DNA of 64,000 nt from Lodderomyces elongisporus (lineage: Eukaryota; Ascomycota; Pichiomycetes; Serinales; Debaryomycetaceae): NCBI RefSeq assembly GCF_030384665.1, contig NC_083679.1, positions 930,001-994,000 on the forward strand, in the 5' to 3' direction. Positions 1 to 11,252 of this stretch are shown here, piece by piece. A model generated the notes under the pieces. The model saw only the letters and a list, made by a program, of their open reading frames with translations. It had not been told where the DNA came from and made no database searches. Position numbers and translations under genes: made by a program. How positions within the stretch are numbered: the first letter of the stretch is position 1; every line of letters starts with the position of its first letter.

Positions 1-62
1 TTGGTCAAATTGAGATTGAGATGTATGGAAGCTAGTTGTTACTGACATATCGCGAGACGTAA

Positions 63-120
<58 letters not shown>

Positions 121-1284
121 GTATAGAAGTATATATGGATGGTGGAATTAAAGTATCGAAAAGACGTGAAGTTAGTTGGAAAAAGCGCGTTTTACCTGTT
201 GGGGAGTATGCTTGTATGTATTTGCGTGTGCACGGATATGACAAGAATGATATTTGAAAATAAAAGAAATGTGAGGGGGGAAATAAGAAAAGTGGAATGG
301 TGGACAAAAAGACGAAAGTATATGAGGTAATGTGTAGTGGTATTAAAACAAAGTGGATAAGTGAATGTATACTTTTGGAGTAAAAATAAGATGGTTGAAG
401 TGGGTGTAGTGTTGTATATATAGTTTGAGTAGTTTGAGAAAAGAAAAGAAAAAGAGGAAGCAAAAGAAAAAACAGAAAAAAACAAAGGTGCAAAACGAGA
501 AATTTAAAAATTGAAATTTGGAAAATGGAAAATTATCCACAATGTCTGTGGGAGTTAAGGAAAGAGGAAAGAGAGAGAGAGACGGACAAGAAAGAGAGAG
601 AGATAAAGATGTATAAAATATAACCTATAGCGATATAGCATGTAACAATACAAGTATGCAAGAATATGGATAATATTCTTTTGTTAGTTATGTTATACCA
701 AGTTATACCAAGTTATACTATGTTTTACACTTCTCTTGAAAAAAAAAGAAAAAGTGGATTTTGCTTAAGTACTCAAAGGCTCAGTTAGTGTTAACAGTCG
801 CCTTGTTTCTTACACCTCCTCCTCCTCCTCCTTTATATTAATCTTACGTATTATATTATGTAATATACATATATATATGTATATATATTATTTATATGTA
901 CATTTGACTTTGTGGTATAAACATTTTTCACTCTTACACATACTTTCTCTCTCTCTGTATATGCAGTACCAATATACTACTTCATTTCTTCCAATATTTC
1001 AAATTTCTTTTTTTTTCTTTTTTTTTCCTTTCTTTATTCTCTTTTGAAAAAGTTTCTTTTTTTTTTTCGTCTTTCCCTACTACAGAAATTAGTCTAGAAT
1101 ACTAGAGCTACCAACTGTATATATATCTATTCTTTTTTAATTTATTGTAGAATGTAAAATATAGAGCTACTTCATTTTTCTTTCAATTGAAATTAGTATA
1201 TAGTTCAATCAGTATTAAGAATTGAATTTTAGTTTATTAGTTTTTGAAAGCAAAGAAGGATATTACAAACAATTATAATTATAA
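1..1284. other. Repeat-rich non-coding region left of the LTR element
   Basis: No convincing gene. The stretch begins with a TG/GT dinucleotide run (66-116), followed by purine-rich DNA (420-610), a small direct repeat of GTTATACCAA around 690-720, an AT-rich near-palindromic block around 850-900 and poly-T tracts (1005-1070). Reading frames here translate the low-complexity DNA (His-Thr and Phe-Leu runs) and have no protein-like composition. It may be the flank of a gene outside the window. Confidence 0.6.
66..116. repeat. (TG)n microsatellite
   Basis: About 25 uninterrupted TG units are visible. Such tracts recur through the intergenic DNA of this window. Confidence 0.95.
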
Positions 1285-1289
1285 CCTTC

Positions 1290-1743
1290 TGTCGCATAGC
1301 ACTGTCACAAGTAACAAGTGTACGACTGCTGAGCATCGGTTTGAGCTGGTAGCTCACCGATACCAGCGGTTTGAGTTCGTGACTTGATAGGCTATATTCC
1401 AACTAAGTGTAATTGTCAATGATCGCACCTATAAAGGTCTCAATGCTCATAAGTTAAGAGAGTAAATTGTCTCATACAAAGTCACTAGTAAGGAGAATCG
1501 TGAGAGTATACACTCTGCACGTTCACCTAGTGATTTGTGTTCAATGTAGTTGACCGTATAAAATCTATATTTTACCGATATTTCTATATAATAGTGATAA
1601 GTTAATTTTACCACTTCTCGTTCCTATTTATATAAACTCATCTCGTTTGAAGTTTCAAGTTTCCCATGTCGTGCAATATTCTCCAAATATTCACTTAGCG
1701 GAAACGAGGGCACAGAGCGTCCAGTGTGTGTCGCACTGTGACA
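1290..1743 (-). repeat. LTR, left copy (3' LTR of the minus-oriented element)
   Basis: 454 bp, TG...CA ends, identical to the copy at 3361-3814. On the minus strand it carries a TATA-like TATATAAATAGG (plus 1623-1634). The adjoining polypurine tract (1744-1756) marks it as the downstream LTR. Confidence 0.93.
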
Positions 1744-2161
1744 TCTTCCCCCCTTCAAAGTCAGATGAAAGATACGGCCTAATTTCAGTTGTACTTTGGA
1801 AAAATATTGATTTGAGGTAAGATAACTGTACAGTATGATGATAACCGTTGTGGCCTCCCCCCCTGCAAAGCAAAGGCTTACCTATTAAAAGTGAGCGAAG
1901 CGGCAACAAAAGGTTTCGACAATTTCCTGAAATTCTATTGAATAAAAAGGGAAATGTTCTCATCAACGTTTGTAGCAAATGAATACCTTCAAATCCAAAA
2001 ACCAAATATTGCGGGTTTTGTTCAGTTATTGTTGGGATATAATTATCTTTCACGCCGTGCGGGTTACGAGTCGACGTCGACAATACATTGGGTAAAGTAA
2101 AAAGCATTTCACCATCAACTAGCCGCGCGCCTGGGTCTGTTTGTTCGGAATTCGTCGACAA
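1691..2161 (-). other. Unrecognised open frame in the LTR element
   Basis: A frame of about 150 codons on the element's sense strand, running into the downstream LTR. It has no ATG near its beginning (the first codon counted is TTG). I do not recognise it as Gag, RNase H or any other retroelement domain. Its last part is the polypurine tract and LTR read as protein. It is probably a chance frame or a degraded remnant. Confidence 0.2.
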
Positions 2162-2247
2162 AATATCAAGACTTCGGTTAAAAACTCCCCTACTACTAAA
2201 AACGGAAAGTCAGCATCTCCAATATTCTAATAATTGAACGTCCTGTA

Positions 2248-2560
2248 GAAACACTGAGGTTTCATAAAATAAGTTGGTTGTTCCTTTGGGATTCTGTCCC
2301 ACGGTAGTTACCTTCTCCGTCGAAACACTGAGGTTTCATAAAATTTGTTGGTTGTTCCTTTGGGCTTCTGTCCCACGGTAGTTACCTTCTCCGTCGTTTT
2401 TTGAAAGGTGTATCTTCTCACCCGAAACACTGAGGTTTCATAATAATAATTGGTTGCTTCTTTCGGGATGCAATTTTGTCTTTCTCTCAAGATGCTATAA
2501 AGTCTTTCTTGCGAGATGCAATTTAGTCTTTCCCTCGGTAGTTACCATCTCCGCCGTTTT
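2248..2560. repeat. Imperfect tandem repeats inside the LTR element
   Basis: A unit of about 74 bp beginning GAAACACTGAGGTTTCATAA starts at 2248, again at 2322 and, more diverged, at 2424. Each unit includes an inverted pair (GAAAC ACTGAG GTTTC) and the phrase GGTAGTTACC. Further short repeats (GATGCAATTT...GTCTTTC) follow at about 2467-2540. Their role is unknown; they could be packaging or structural RNA motifs of the non-autonomous element. Confidence 0.8.
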
Positions 2561-3360
2561 TATCTGGTGTAATTCTACCTCACCGATAACCCGTGTAGTT
2601 TGTTTAGTCTGCTACCATCATACTCAGATGAGTCCGTAGACAGTAATGATGATTTCTTAAACGCTGCTTTAACGGTGCTTATTTACCTTCTAGAATGTAA
2701 TAAGTCTTTTTTAAAAAAATGATATAAACCCAAATTAGGGATGTGGTCATTATCCTAAAAATACTTTCCTCGATCTTTGCACCAATTGAGGGTAGCCACT
2801 TATACCCGTGCAATCTTCGGTACTCGTTTCAACGCCATGCCTATCACACGTACAGCCTTCAAACTATAGCCAAGTCAGCAGACACGACTCTATTCGGTCT
2901 ATAGTTGCACTCTGTCTAACGTCTACAACCTTCGCCCTTTGTCAACTGATGGGTGAATATTCCATCATAAAGTGTTGACAGTATACGCTATTTGATATTT
3001 TCTGGTGTAGTCTCGGATACGTCCCGATGACTACGATGCATTATGTTCCATTGGACTAAACTCGCATAGTTCTCCAATGAGGAGTAGCTCCTCCTTTAAA
3101 CTGTAGTTCACAATAGTGAAGCTATTAATTCGTGGATAGGAGATTTACTCTTCCACAGGTCCTTCTCATAAATGATATTGACCAAATGTTGAAATGCCAA
3201 GGTATTGAAATGTCATGATCATTCAATATCCTGGTCGACAATACTGCTTAACAGTAGCCTCAACCAATGTATCAATTACTTGAAATATTAGGTAACCATA
3301 TCAAATCATTCAAATAACATGATTTGCAAGGATTTGAGGTCCTCACTCTGGTCGCCATTA

Positions 3361-3814
3361 TGTCGCATAGCACTGTCACAAGTAACAAGTGTACGACTGC
3401 TGAGCATCGGTTTGAGCTGGTAGCTCACCGATACCAGCGGTTTGAGTTCGTGACTTGATAGGCTATATTCCAACTAAGTGTAATTGTCAATGATCGCACC
3501 TATAAAGGTCTCAATGCTCATAAGTTAAGAGAGTAAATTGTCTCATACAAAGTCACTAGTAAGGAGAATCGTGAGAGTATACACTCTGCACGTTCACCTA
3601 GTGATTTGTGTTCAATGTAGTTGACCGTATAAAATCTATATTTTACCGATATTTCTATATAATAGTGATAAGTTAATTTTACCACTTCTCGTTCCTATTT
3701 ATATAAACTCATCTCGTTTGAAGTTTCAAGTTTCCCATGTCGTGCAATATTCTCCAAATATTCACTTAGCGGAAACGAGGGCACAGAGCGTCCAGTGTGT
3801 GTCGCACTGTGACA
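3361..3814 (-). repeat. LTR, right copy (5' LTR of the minus-oriented element)
   Basis: 454 bp, identical to 1290-1743. It is followed by the target duplication CCTTC (3815-3819). The primer-binding-site candidate lies just inside it at about 3341-3357. Confidence 0.93.
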
Positions 3815-3819
3815 CCTTC

Positions 3820-5285
3820 TTTCCGTTTTATTATTTTTTAAATCACGTGCGATCAACTACAGAGGAAAAGAAAGAAAACATAATCCTTCTTTCTTCTAAC
3901 CATTATGCTTTACCACGAGTTGATACCTACTTAGTATATAACTTACTTTCTATACTTAATAACATATTGCATATATACAATATGTCTCTCCTTTCATATA
4001 TATATATATATATGTATACATACATTTTCTTGTTCTGTTTACCAAGCACACAAACTCTGATGGTGATTGTGTGCTTGCAAAACATTGTAATGTAACGAAA
4101 ATCCATTGTATAGCCAGCACTCGATCATTATTACCTTTTCCATTATCTTTTGCCTTCTACACTTTCTCTGTTGTCTCGCATTATGTTTTTTTTTTGCACA
4201 CGTCCACGTCCACGTTCCTTGAAAACTCCTCTACATTTTCATTCTACAACTGTTCCCAAAGGTTGGAAGCACACGAGTTAAAAAAGGAAAAGAACAGAAC
4301 AAAACAAAACAAAACAAAACAAAAAAATGAGAGCCAAAATTAAAGTTGAACTTAAGTAAAATGTAATTGTGTGATACAGAATAAATGTGGAAGTATTATT
4401 CAAATTATATCACGTGACACACATCGATATAATATAAGAGAAAAAGAAAAAAGACAGTATTGTAGGTGTGTCGTATTTGTAATGTCGTAGGTAAAAATAA
4501 AATGACACTTGTTTTTTTTTACAAATTACACGCACCAGCGTAAGCTCGCACACCCACACCCACACACACTCTCTCTCCTTATTTGCTTTTCCTTTGCAAT
4601 GTTTCTTGTTGCACCAAAAACTCATACAGCCAATAAAATATTTTTGATTTGTAGAATAAATTTCTCTTCCTCATCCATTGTCAAGTCTCTCTCTCTCTCT
4701 CTCCCCCAATACATACATACATACATATATATATATTATTATATATTTTTATTACCGCACTTTGTATAAACACCCACCAACAAGTGTCTAGAGATACATT
4801 GTAAGAAAGAAAGAGGAAAAGAAAAAAAAAAAGAGAAAAACAAAGTACCAAAGTACCAAAGTACCAGAAAAAAAAAACATAAAAAAAACAAGAGAGATAT
4901 ATACATAAATCTAATCACAATTAAAGACTTTTACTCTGACCTATACAAACAAAAGTACAGGCTAGTAACAACTAAAGGGTAGTGTCTACTTGCACGAAAT
5001 TTCCAAAAACTTACTAGAAAAAAAACCAATCTGGAAATCCAGTTGATTTTCACACCAAACCTTTATCCAATTGACAAGAATCTATTAGCAAGGTTTTCAC
5101 ACTTGATATATACCCAGTCACACACCATTCACCCTACACCATTCACACACCATTCACACACCATTCACACATCATTCACACTACACCCTGCACCCTAACA
5201 TTACCATTACCATTACCACTATTCTCCTTTTTTTCCCCATTTTTTCTTCCCATTTTCATTATTTTCCTTAGGACCAGATTAAATC
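3820..5285. other. Intergenic region upstream of the complex I gene
   Basis: Promoter-side DNA with no supported gene. It holds a CACGTG E-box at 4411-4416 (another at 3844-3849 lies just past the LTR), a run of AAAAC units at about 4297-4322, CT and CATA runs around 4685-4745, several CCAAT-like motifs (about 4629, 5024 and 5067) and a minisatellite of ACCATTCACAC units at about 5122-5190. CCAAT boxes would suit HAP-type control of a respiratory gene, but that is inference. Confidence 0.5.
5122..5215. repeat. ACCATTCACAC minisatellite
   Basis: About six imperfect copies of an 11-12-bp unit (CACCATTCACA), ending in short ATTACC repeats, about 70 bp upstream of the complex I start codon and so possibly in its 5' leader. 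Confidence 0.85.
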
Positions 5286-6737
5286 ATGTTGAGAGCGGTA
5301 CTGAGACTTACACAGAACAGGGCCTTTTCCCGAAATTGCGTGCGCAGATATGCTCAAGCTGGCCAAACCATCACCAAACCAAACACAACGGCCTCTGCTA
5401 ATCCAAGCACATTATCTACTGGCTCACTGATTGACGCACAAGCCCCATTAGGACAAGTGCCCCACTTGCCAGACGTGGAGGGAAAATCCACCTTTTCAGA
5501 TGTCTTGAACCAAAACAAGATGATGTGGGACAAATCTGACGACCCAATGAAGACAAAGACTCAAAACACCAAAGTCCGTCACTTTACAATCAACTTTGGT
5601 CCTCAGCATCCTGCTGCCCACGGTGTCTTGCGTCTTATCTTGGAATTGCACGGTGAAGAAATTATCCGTAGTGACCCACACGTTGGTTTATTGCACCGAG
5701 GCACCGAGAAATTAATCGAAACAAAGACATATATGCAAGCCTTGCCATACTTTGACCGTTTGGACTACGTCTCCATGATGACCAACGAACAAGTGTTTGC
5801 ATTGGCCGTGGAGAAGTTGTTGAATGTAGAGATTCCATTGAGAGCCAAGTATATCAGAACATTGTTTGGAGAAATCACCAGAGTCTTGAACCACTGTATG
5901 TCAGTATTGACCCACATTATGGATGTCGGTGGTTTAACTCCTTTTCTTTGGGGTTTCGAAGAGCGTGAAAAATTGATGGAGTTTTACGAACGTGTTTCCG
6001 GTGCTAGATTGCACTCGGCATACGTGAGACCAGGTGGTGTTTCACAAGACTTGCCAGCAGGTTTGTTGGATGACATCTACATGTGGGCCACACAATTTGG
6101 TGACCGTATCGATGAAATTGAAGAATTGTGTACTGATAACCGTATCTGGAAAGAACGTACCGAAGGCGTTGGTGTTGTGACCGCCGACGATGCATTGAAC
6201 TACTCCTTGAGTGGTGTTATGTTGAGAGGATCGGGTATCCCATTTGACGTGAGGAAGTCTCAACCATATGACGCTTACGACCTTGTCGATTTCGATATTG
6301 CCGTTGGTCTCAATGGTGACTGTTATGATAGATATTTGATTCGTATGGCTGAATTCCGTCAATCGTTGAGAATTATTTTCCAATGTATCAACGATATGCC
6401 ACAGGGACCAGTTAAAGTTGAAGACTACAAGATTAGTCCGCCATCTCGTGCAATAATGAAGGAGGATATGGAGGCATTGATCCACCATTTCCTTTTGTTC
6501 ACCAAGGGTTACGCTGTGCCACAAGGTGAAACATATACAGCAATTGAAGCACCAAAGGGTGAGATGGCTGTCTACGTTGTGAGTGATGGCTCAGAAAGAC
6601 CATATAGATGTAAGATTAGAGCTCCTGGTTTTGCCCACTTGGGTGCGTTTGACCATATCGCCAGAGGTGAGTTGTTGGCGGATGCTGTGGCCATTATTGG
6701 TACCATGGATTTGGTGTTTGGTGAAGTTGATCGTTAA
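5286..6737 (+). CDS. NDUFS2: NADH:ubiquinone oxidoreductase 49-kDa subunit (complex I, NDUFS2/Nuo49)
   Basis: Core peripheral-arm subunit of mitochondrial complex I; together with the PSST subunit it forms the quinone-binding pocket. The 483-residue protein starts with a basic, Arg-rich mitochondrial presequence ([19 protein letters not shown]). It then shows the family block [13 protein letters not shown] near residue 105, [21 protein letters not shown], and at the end the strongly conserved [12 protein letters not shown] and DLVFGEVDR. Length and C-terminus match the family exactly, so the gene looks intact. Its presence argues against a Saccharomyces-type genome, because that genus lost complex I. 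The only two CTG codons I noticed lie in the presequence and linker (residues 6 and about 47), as expected where CTG means Ser. It is convergent with the J-protein gene. Confidence 0.97.
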   Translation: MLRAVLRLTQNRAFSRNCVRRYAQAGQTITKPNTTASANPSTLSTGSLIDAQAPLGQVPHLPDVEGKSTFSDVLNQNKMMWDKSDDPMKTKTQNTKVRHFTINFGPQHPAAHGVLRLILELHGEEIIRSDPHVGLLHRGTEKLIETKTYMQALPYFDRLDYVSMMTNEQVFALAVEKLLNVEIPLRAKYIRTLFGEITRVLNHCMSVLTHIMDVGGLTPFLWGFEEREKLMEFYERVSGARLHSAYVRPGGVSQDLPAGLLDDIYMWATQFGDRIDEIEELCTDNRIWKERTEGVGVVTADDALNYSLSGVMLRGSGIPFDVRKSQPYDAYDLVDFDIAVGLNGDCYDRYLIRMAEFRQSLRIIFQCINDMPQGPVKVEDYKISPPSRAIMKEDMEALIHHFLLFTKGYAVPQGETYTAIEAPKGEMAVYVVSDGSERPYRCKIRAPGFAHLGAFDHIARGELLADAVAIIGTMDLVFGEVDR

Positions 6738-7045
6738 AGAGAATGGAAAGAAGGATAATAGAAAGAATCAAAAAAAAAAAACAAAAAGGAAAAGAATAAA
6801 TTGAGAAGTTTGAAAACAAATCTTTTGATTAAATAAAAAAAAAACTAAAGCATTGAACATGATGTAAGCGAGGAGTAAGATTGGAAAGGAGCACGATGAT
6901 GGAGATATTCTCTATTTAATTTTACCATAGTTAGACCCAATAAGTCATAATAAACTATTCATAAAGCAGATACCATCTTCGAGTATAACTAATGTCTTTT
7001 CAATTTCTTTTTTCCGTTTCTTCTCTTTCTTCTTCTAATTCAGCA
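6738..7045. terminator. Convergent 3' region
   Basis: 308 bp between two converging stop codons. It is A-rich on one side (6770-6850) and T/C-rich on the other (6990-7035), suitable for polyadenylation of both transcripts. No gene is seen. Confidence 0.4.
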
Positions 7046-8053
7046 CTAAAATATAAGTTTATAAACAACATATACGGAGAGTGTGCCTCCAATTAGCGCT
7101 ACGGCCCTTGCCATTCCGCCACTCAGGTCATGATTAGTTGGTTTTTGATAAAGGTTTTCGTATGTATTTGCCCCAGTGTAGGTATAACTTCCCCCGTATT
7201 TTGCATTTGAGTAGTTCGAGTCTTTTCTCGGCAGGTATCCTCGATTTCCATAATAACTTTGGCCACTCGAGTTATAAGATGCACTGTTGCTATTCTCGCC
7301 ACTGCCACCTACTCCATTTGCCGCATTTGCCGCATTTGTTTCACCTTTGATCATATTGACATGTCTTAGTAAATGTTTAGTCTTTAGCTCTTCGTCAACT
7401 TTTTGTCCCAGTTTCATCAATTGGCTCAAGATCTTGTCTTTTGTGGATTGGTCCAAATGCTTATCTATAATGCGTTGCTCAAACATCAAGTTGCGCATGA
7501 GGTGGCGATCATAATCAAAATGTGGCACATCGTACTTGTCACCGTAATTGACGTGTTGGCCGCTAAAGGTGGACATATTGGGATCGCCATCTTGTGGGTG
7601 TTTGTGGTTGTGGAAGCGTACTTTATGGCGCTTGGTATTGAGTCCCAGTGCCGTGTATGATGAGTAGCCACTACCACTACTGCTATTAAAACCGTGTCGC
7701 GAGTAGTATTTGGCATCGCCATGGTATTTATTGTATTCGCCACGATTGCGAGGAGACGAGTATGCAGAAGAGGATCCATTTGGTCTTAATGATTGGTCGT
7801 AAGCACGTTTGCGTTTAACATCTTTGAGTACGTCGTATGCTTGTACCATCAATGTGAATTTTGCAGCATTTGATTCTTTAGAGGCATCGTCGAGGTGCTG
7901 GTTTAGATCTGGATGGTACTGTTTCAGTAATTTCTTGAATTGAAGTTTGATTTCCTTGATGGAGGCAGAAGGTGGAAGTTGGAGTACCTGATAGTGTGTA
8001 GGAGAAGTAGAAGCAGATGTAGCAAAGGTTCTTCGTAGTTGACTGGTAAACAT
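7046..8053 (-). CDS. JID1: Mitochondrial J-domain (DnaJ/Hsp40) protein, Jid1-like
   Basis: A J-protein co-chaperone that would stimulate an Hsp70, probably at mitochondria. The 335-residue protein opens with a basic, Ser/Thr-rich presequence-like segment, then a J domain at about residues 19-88 (THYQVLQLPP..., YHPDLN with the HPD motif at 47-49, AYDVLKD, RAYD). The middle is low in complexity and rich in Ser, Asn, Gly and Tyr. A hydrophobic segment near the C-terminus (about 314-333, ALIGGTLSVYVVYKLIF) could be a membrane anchor. This layout resembles yeast Jid1; other mitochondrial J-proteins such as Mdj1 are excluded because there is no zinc-finger region. The HPD motif is intact. Start: first ATG, giving the presequence. 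Confidence 0.75.
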   Translation of the reverse strand: MFTSQLRRTFATSASTSPTHYQVLQLPPSASIKEIKLQFKKLLKQYHPDLNQHLDDASKESNAAKFTLMVQAYDVLKDVKRKRAYDQSLRPNGSSSAYSSPRNRGEYNKYHGDAKYYSRHGFNSSSGSGYSSYTALGLNTKRHKVRFHNHKHPQDGDPNMSTFSGQHVNYGDKYDVPHFDYDRHLMRNLMFEQRIIDKHLDQSTKDKILSQLMKLGQKVDEELKTKHLLRHVNMIKGETNAANAANGVGGSGENSNSASYNSSGQSYYGNRGYLPRKDSNYSNAKYGGSYTYTGANTYENLYQKPTNHDLSGGMARAVALIGGTLSVYVVYKLIF

Positions 8054-8455
8054 TTTCCTTTTGTTGTTGTTGTTGTTACTGTAACAAAAAATAGTGGGAA
8101 AGAAACAATAAATGGGCCGTTGATTACAACACTTTTGAAAACTATATTGATATAGTATTGATAGGGAGAATACTTCTCGTGCAGTAGATGCAAACTTCTT
8201 TCTGATTTTTTCAATATTTTTTTGGGCAAGGAGTGAAATGATGATGCACTAGTGTTGTAGTTTATGTTAAAGTGTAATATTTGAGTTGTAAAAGTCGGTG
8301 ATTTGCCAACACAAGTAGTCTGAAATCACTTGTTAGTGTTGAAGTAGTGTGATCTTTGGTGAAAGATTAAAGGGAACTAGCCAAAAGAGAAAAAAAAATA
8401 GCGGAATTTCCAACGCGGTGCAATCTCCGCTTAGAGAAAGAGAGAGAGAGAGAAT

Positions 8456-8456
8456 T

Positions 8457-8497
<41 letters not shown>

Positions 8498-8508
8498 GTG
8501 TGTGTGTC
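8456..8508. repeat. (TA)n(TG)n compound microsatellite
   Basis: About 12 TA units run directly into about 13 TG units, interrupted once. Likely polymorphic in length. Confidence 0.95.
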
Positions 8509-9717
8509 TATAGTGTGAAAAATAGATAGAGAGAAAGAGAGAAATATAGGTCAAAAAGCCGCATGGAATCTACACAAAAGTGCGAGATCTGGAGCGAAGT
8601 TCGGGTTTTTCTTTTCTCCAAAAAAAAAAAAAATACAAATTTTATTTTACTTAATGACAAAGAGAAAGGCAATGATGAGAATACAAGTGAGTCACGTGCG
8701 ATAAGAGTATATATATGTAAATGCTAGTTATTGTGTGGTGGTGTCTTATAACAGTTGGTAGCTCCTACTTTGACATGGTAGAGTGGAAGAGAGAAAAAGA
8801 GAGAGAAAGAAAAAGAAATTTTACAACCACAATCATAAGTAATAACTAACAACCAAAAAAAAAAAGAAATAGAGAAAAAAGAAAATGATGCGAGTAACTA
8901 CCACAGTTGGTGTGATTGAATTGCCACTGGCCCTTTATACATTGTCACATACTAATTTTCATCTTATCAAAAGAACAAGTGATAAAGTAATATTGGTGGT
9001 AGTATTAGTAGTAGTAGTAGTTATGGTAGTAGTCACTAGCACTGGAAGGGAGTTGTTGTACTAATTCCCTGTCCTTTATCTCTGTTTCCCCCAATCCATC
9101 CATGTGCACATAGTAGACGTGTGTTATATATATCATTCTAGACCTTTAGAGTAAAAATCAAAAAAAAGAAATATACAAGAAAAAGAAAAGAGAGAAAGAG
9201 AGAAAGAGAGAGAGAGTGTGTGTATGTGTATGTGATGTGTGTTTGCTAGTACTACACACATTGAGTTAAATTGGTAGATTCACCACCTCACAAAAAGAAA
9301 GAGAGAGAGAGAGAGAAAAAGAAAAAAGAAAAAATTAAGTAGCTGATTAGTACACATTCCATTTATCCATCCACTATCACCACTAATTTATACCAAAAAA
9401 AAGTTACTTATTTCCATCACCCAGCAACAGCAAGAACGGAAGCAAGAACAGCTCATATACCTCATACTTACACCAAGCCTTACATACTCAGACTAATCTA
9501 CCAAACACCCATTTAGTTTCCCTTTTTCTTTTCTTTTTTTGCCTTGTGTGTTTCTTTTATATATTTGTTTTTGTTCTTTCCCAACGTTGGTAGCCCCCCC
9601 TTTTTCCCAGCCTTTTACATTGTACCTATCAGTAGCTACTCAGAGAAACAAATCAACAATTTGGAAAAGCACACAAACAACCCATTTATAAAACAAACCA
9701 AGTATATTTATCTATAA

Positions 9718-9785
9718 GCACCTACACTTATACATACACCTACAAGTACACCTACACATACACCTACAAGTACACCTACACATTG
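9718..9785. repeat. ACACCTACA minisatellite in the CDC34 leader
   Basis: Repeats of CACCTACA separated by short ATA, AGTA or CATA spacers, ending about 10 bp before the CDC34 start codon. If transcribed, it forms an unstructured AC-rich 5' leader. Confidence 0.85.
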
Positions 9786-9795
9786 CATCTTGAAT

Positions 9796-10533
9796 ATGAG
9801 CTCCAAATCAGCAGCTGCAATCTTGCAACGACAATTTAAAGACCTTACTGACCCCAAAAAACGCATCCCATCATTCCACATTGAATTAGACGATGACAAC
9901 ATATTCTTATGGAATATTGGCGTTATGGTATTAAACCCAGACTCATTATACCACGGAGGCTACTTTAAGGGCCAAATGAGATTCCCCCAAGATTTCCCAT
10001 TCAGCCCACCAAGTTTCCGCTTCACACCAGCCATCTATCACCCCAATATCTACCGAGACGGCAGATTGTGCATATCCATCTTACACCAGGGAGGCGACCC
10101 CACCTCGGACGAACCAGAAAGCGAAACATGGTCACCAGCACAAACCGTGGAGAGTGTCTTGATCTCAATCATCTCTCTCTTGGATGACCCAAATGGAAAC
10201 TCACCTGCAAATATCGATGCCTCAGTCGAGTTTAGGAAAAACCCAGAAGAATACAAGAAAAAAGTATTGAAGGAAGTCGAAAGAAGCAAAAAAGACATCC
10301 CAGAAGACTTTGTCATGCCAGACGACCAAGTTAACGCATACGATAACCAAATGAACAGACGAGGAGTTGAAGGGTTGATTGACGAACCAGTAGATGAAGA
10401 TTTTTGGTATGATAGCGAAGAAGAAGACGAAGATGAAGAGAGCTTTGACGAGGAGAGTTTGATGGATCACGAAGAAGACGTGGGAGAAGAAGAAGAGGAC
10501 GAAGAGGAAGAAGTAGACGAAGACATCAAATAG
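9796..10533 (+). CDS. CDC34: Ubiquitin-conjugating enzyme E2 Cdc34 (Ubc3)
   Basis: The E2 that works with SCF ubiquitin ligases to ubiquitinate cell-cycle inhibitors and cyclins at G1/S. The 245-residue protein has a UBC fold at about residues 5-170 with the HPN motif (82-84) and active-site Cys92 (GRLCISIL). It carries the insertion that defines Cdc34/Ubc7-type E2s after the cysteine (HQGGDPTSDEPESETWSP, about 96-113). The C-terminal tail (about 205-245) is almost entirely Asp/Glu, the SCF-binding acidic tail typical of Cdc34. An in-frame TTG two codons earlier is not needed; the ATG at 9796 gives the standard N-terminus. I saw no CTG codon in the frame. It is convergent with the Ego3-like gene. 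Confidence 0.97.
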   Translation: MSSKSAAAILQRQFKDLTDPKKRIPSFHIELDDDNIFLWNIGVMVLNPDSLYHGGYFKGQMRFPQDFPFSPPSFRFTPAIYHPNIYRDGRLCISILHQGGDPTSDEPESETWSPAQTVESVLISIISLLDDPNGNSPANIDASVEFRKNPEEYKKKVLKEVERSKKDIPEDFVMPDDQVNAYDNQMNRRGVEGLIDEPVDEDFWYDSEEEDEDEESFDEESLMDHEEDVGEEEEDEEEEVDEDIK

Positions 10534-11252
10534 ACTAAACAAGGAAAGCTACCCACAAGTTATACAATATATATATATGTATATATATCGTGAAGGACAA
10601 CTCGACCTGATTCAACTACACTAGTTATTCCTTAACTTTCCTTGATATTATAAATCAAACCAGATGATATAACATTACACCACACCACACTATACCACAC
10701 TGCACCTCATCACATCAAATTATATAACGTACATATCGCATCAGCCTCTACTTCAATTACGACTATCAAGACAGCTATTTCCGAATTTTACGATATACAA
10801 AGAAGATTCATTCTTTAACTGTTCTCCAATACACTATATCCACCAATTTTGTTTTTCTTTCATAATCTAATATCACATAATAAATGCTTCTTTTTTATTT
10901 TCTTTTCCCTCTTTATTTAATCAGTTATATCTCTCTGAAACTAATACATACATCTAGCTCACTCTCTAACCCACTTGATTGCAAAGAAGCAGTATTAGAG
11001 AGTTTAGTAAAATAGTAGAAAACATAATAGTAAAATAGAATTTTTTTTAAAAAAGTCAAATACTCTAGGATAAAGGTTCAACCCATTACAGGATTTGTAT
11101 GGTACTTACTACCACTGAATAATATAACTTTTACCAATTTATTCCATCACTTTTGGGAAAGAAAAAACAAAAAAAAAAAAAGAAAATGTCCCCTCGAGAT
11201 AAGAATTGAAATTGCAACAAAATAATCTTACGGAAATATGTAAATTTTGGAT
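10534..11252. terminator. Convergent intergenic region
   Basis: 719 bp between convergent genes. It contains TATATA and CACAC tracts and poly-A/poly-T stretches suitable for two polyadenylation regions. No gene is seen. Confidence 0.4.

Larger units (their letters stand above)
1290..3814 (-). mobile_element. Complete non-autonomous LTR retrotransposon (no gag-pol)
   Basis: Two LTRs (1290-1743 and 3361-3814, each 454 bp) appear identical base for base and begin TGTC and end GACA. The element is bounded by a 5-bp direct duplication CCTTC at 1285-1289 and 3815-3819, the signature of integrase-mediated insertion. It lies in minus orientation: next to the left LTR the minus strand reads GAAGGGGGGAAGA (1744-1756), a typical polypurine tract, and beside the right LTR it reads TAA then TGGCGACCAGAGTGAGG (about 3341-3357), a plausible tRNA primer-binding site starting with TGG. 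The 1617-bp interior has no reverse transcriptase, integrase, protease or Gag motif; its longest frame is about 150 codons and unrecognised. LTR identity implies recent insertion, so proteins must have come from another element. A related solo LTR is at 60002-60455. Superfamily (Ty1/copia or Ty3) cannot be assigned. Confidence 0.88.
8054..9795. promoter_or_regulatory. Long divergent intergenic region (Jid1-like / CDC34)
   Basis: 1.74 kb shared by two divergent genes. It contains a (TA)n(TG)n microsatellite (8456-8508), many GA-rich tracts (for example 9180-9220 and 9300-9335), a TAGTAG run (about 9000-9030), a CACGTG box at 8693-8698, and a CACCTACA-type minisatellite at 9718-9785 just before CDC34. 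No gene is seen; the frames present are low-complexity artefacts. Confidence 0.5.

Noticed and set aside
32..540. Several open frames on both strands over the TG repeat
   Set aside because: They translate microsatellite and purine-rich DNA (His-Thr, Cys-Val and Phe runs), overlap one another and lack any protein-like composition.
1290..3814. Centromere or subtelomere marked by LTR and repeats
   Set aside because: Only one element is present, no large inverted repeat or telomeric repeat is seen, and housekeeping genes begin 1.5 kb away; nothing in the sequence supports it.
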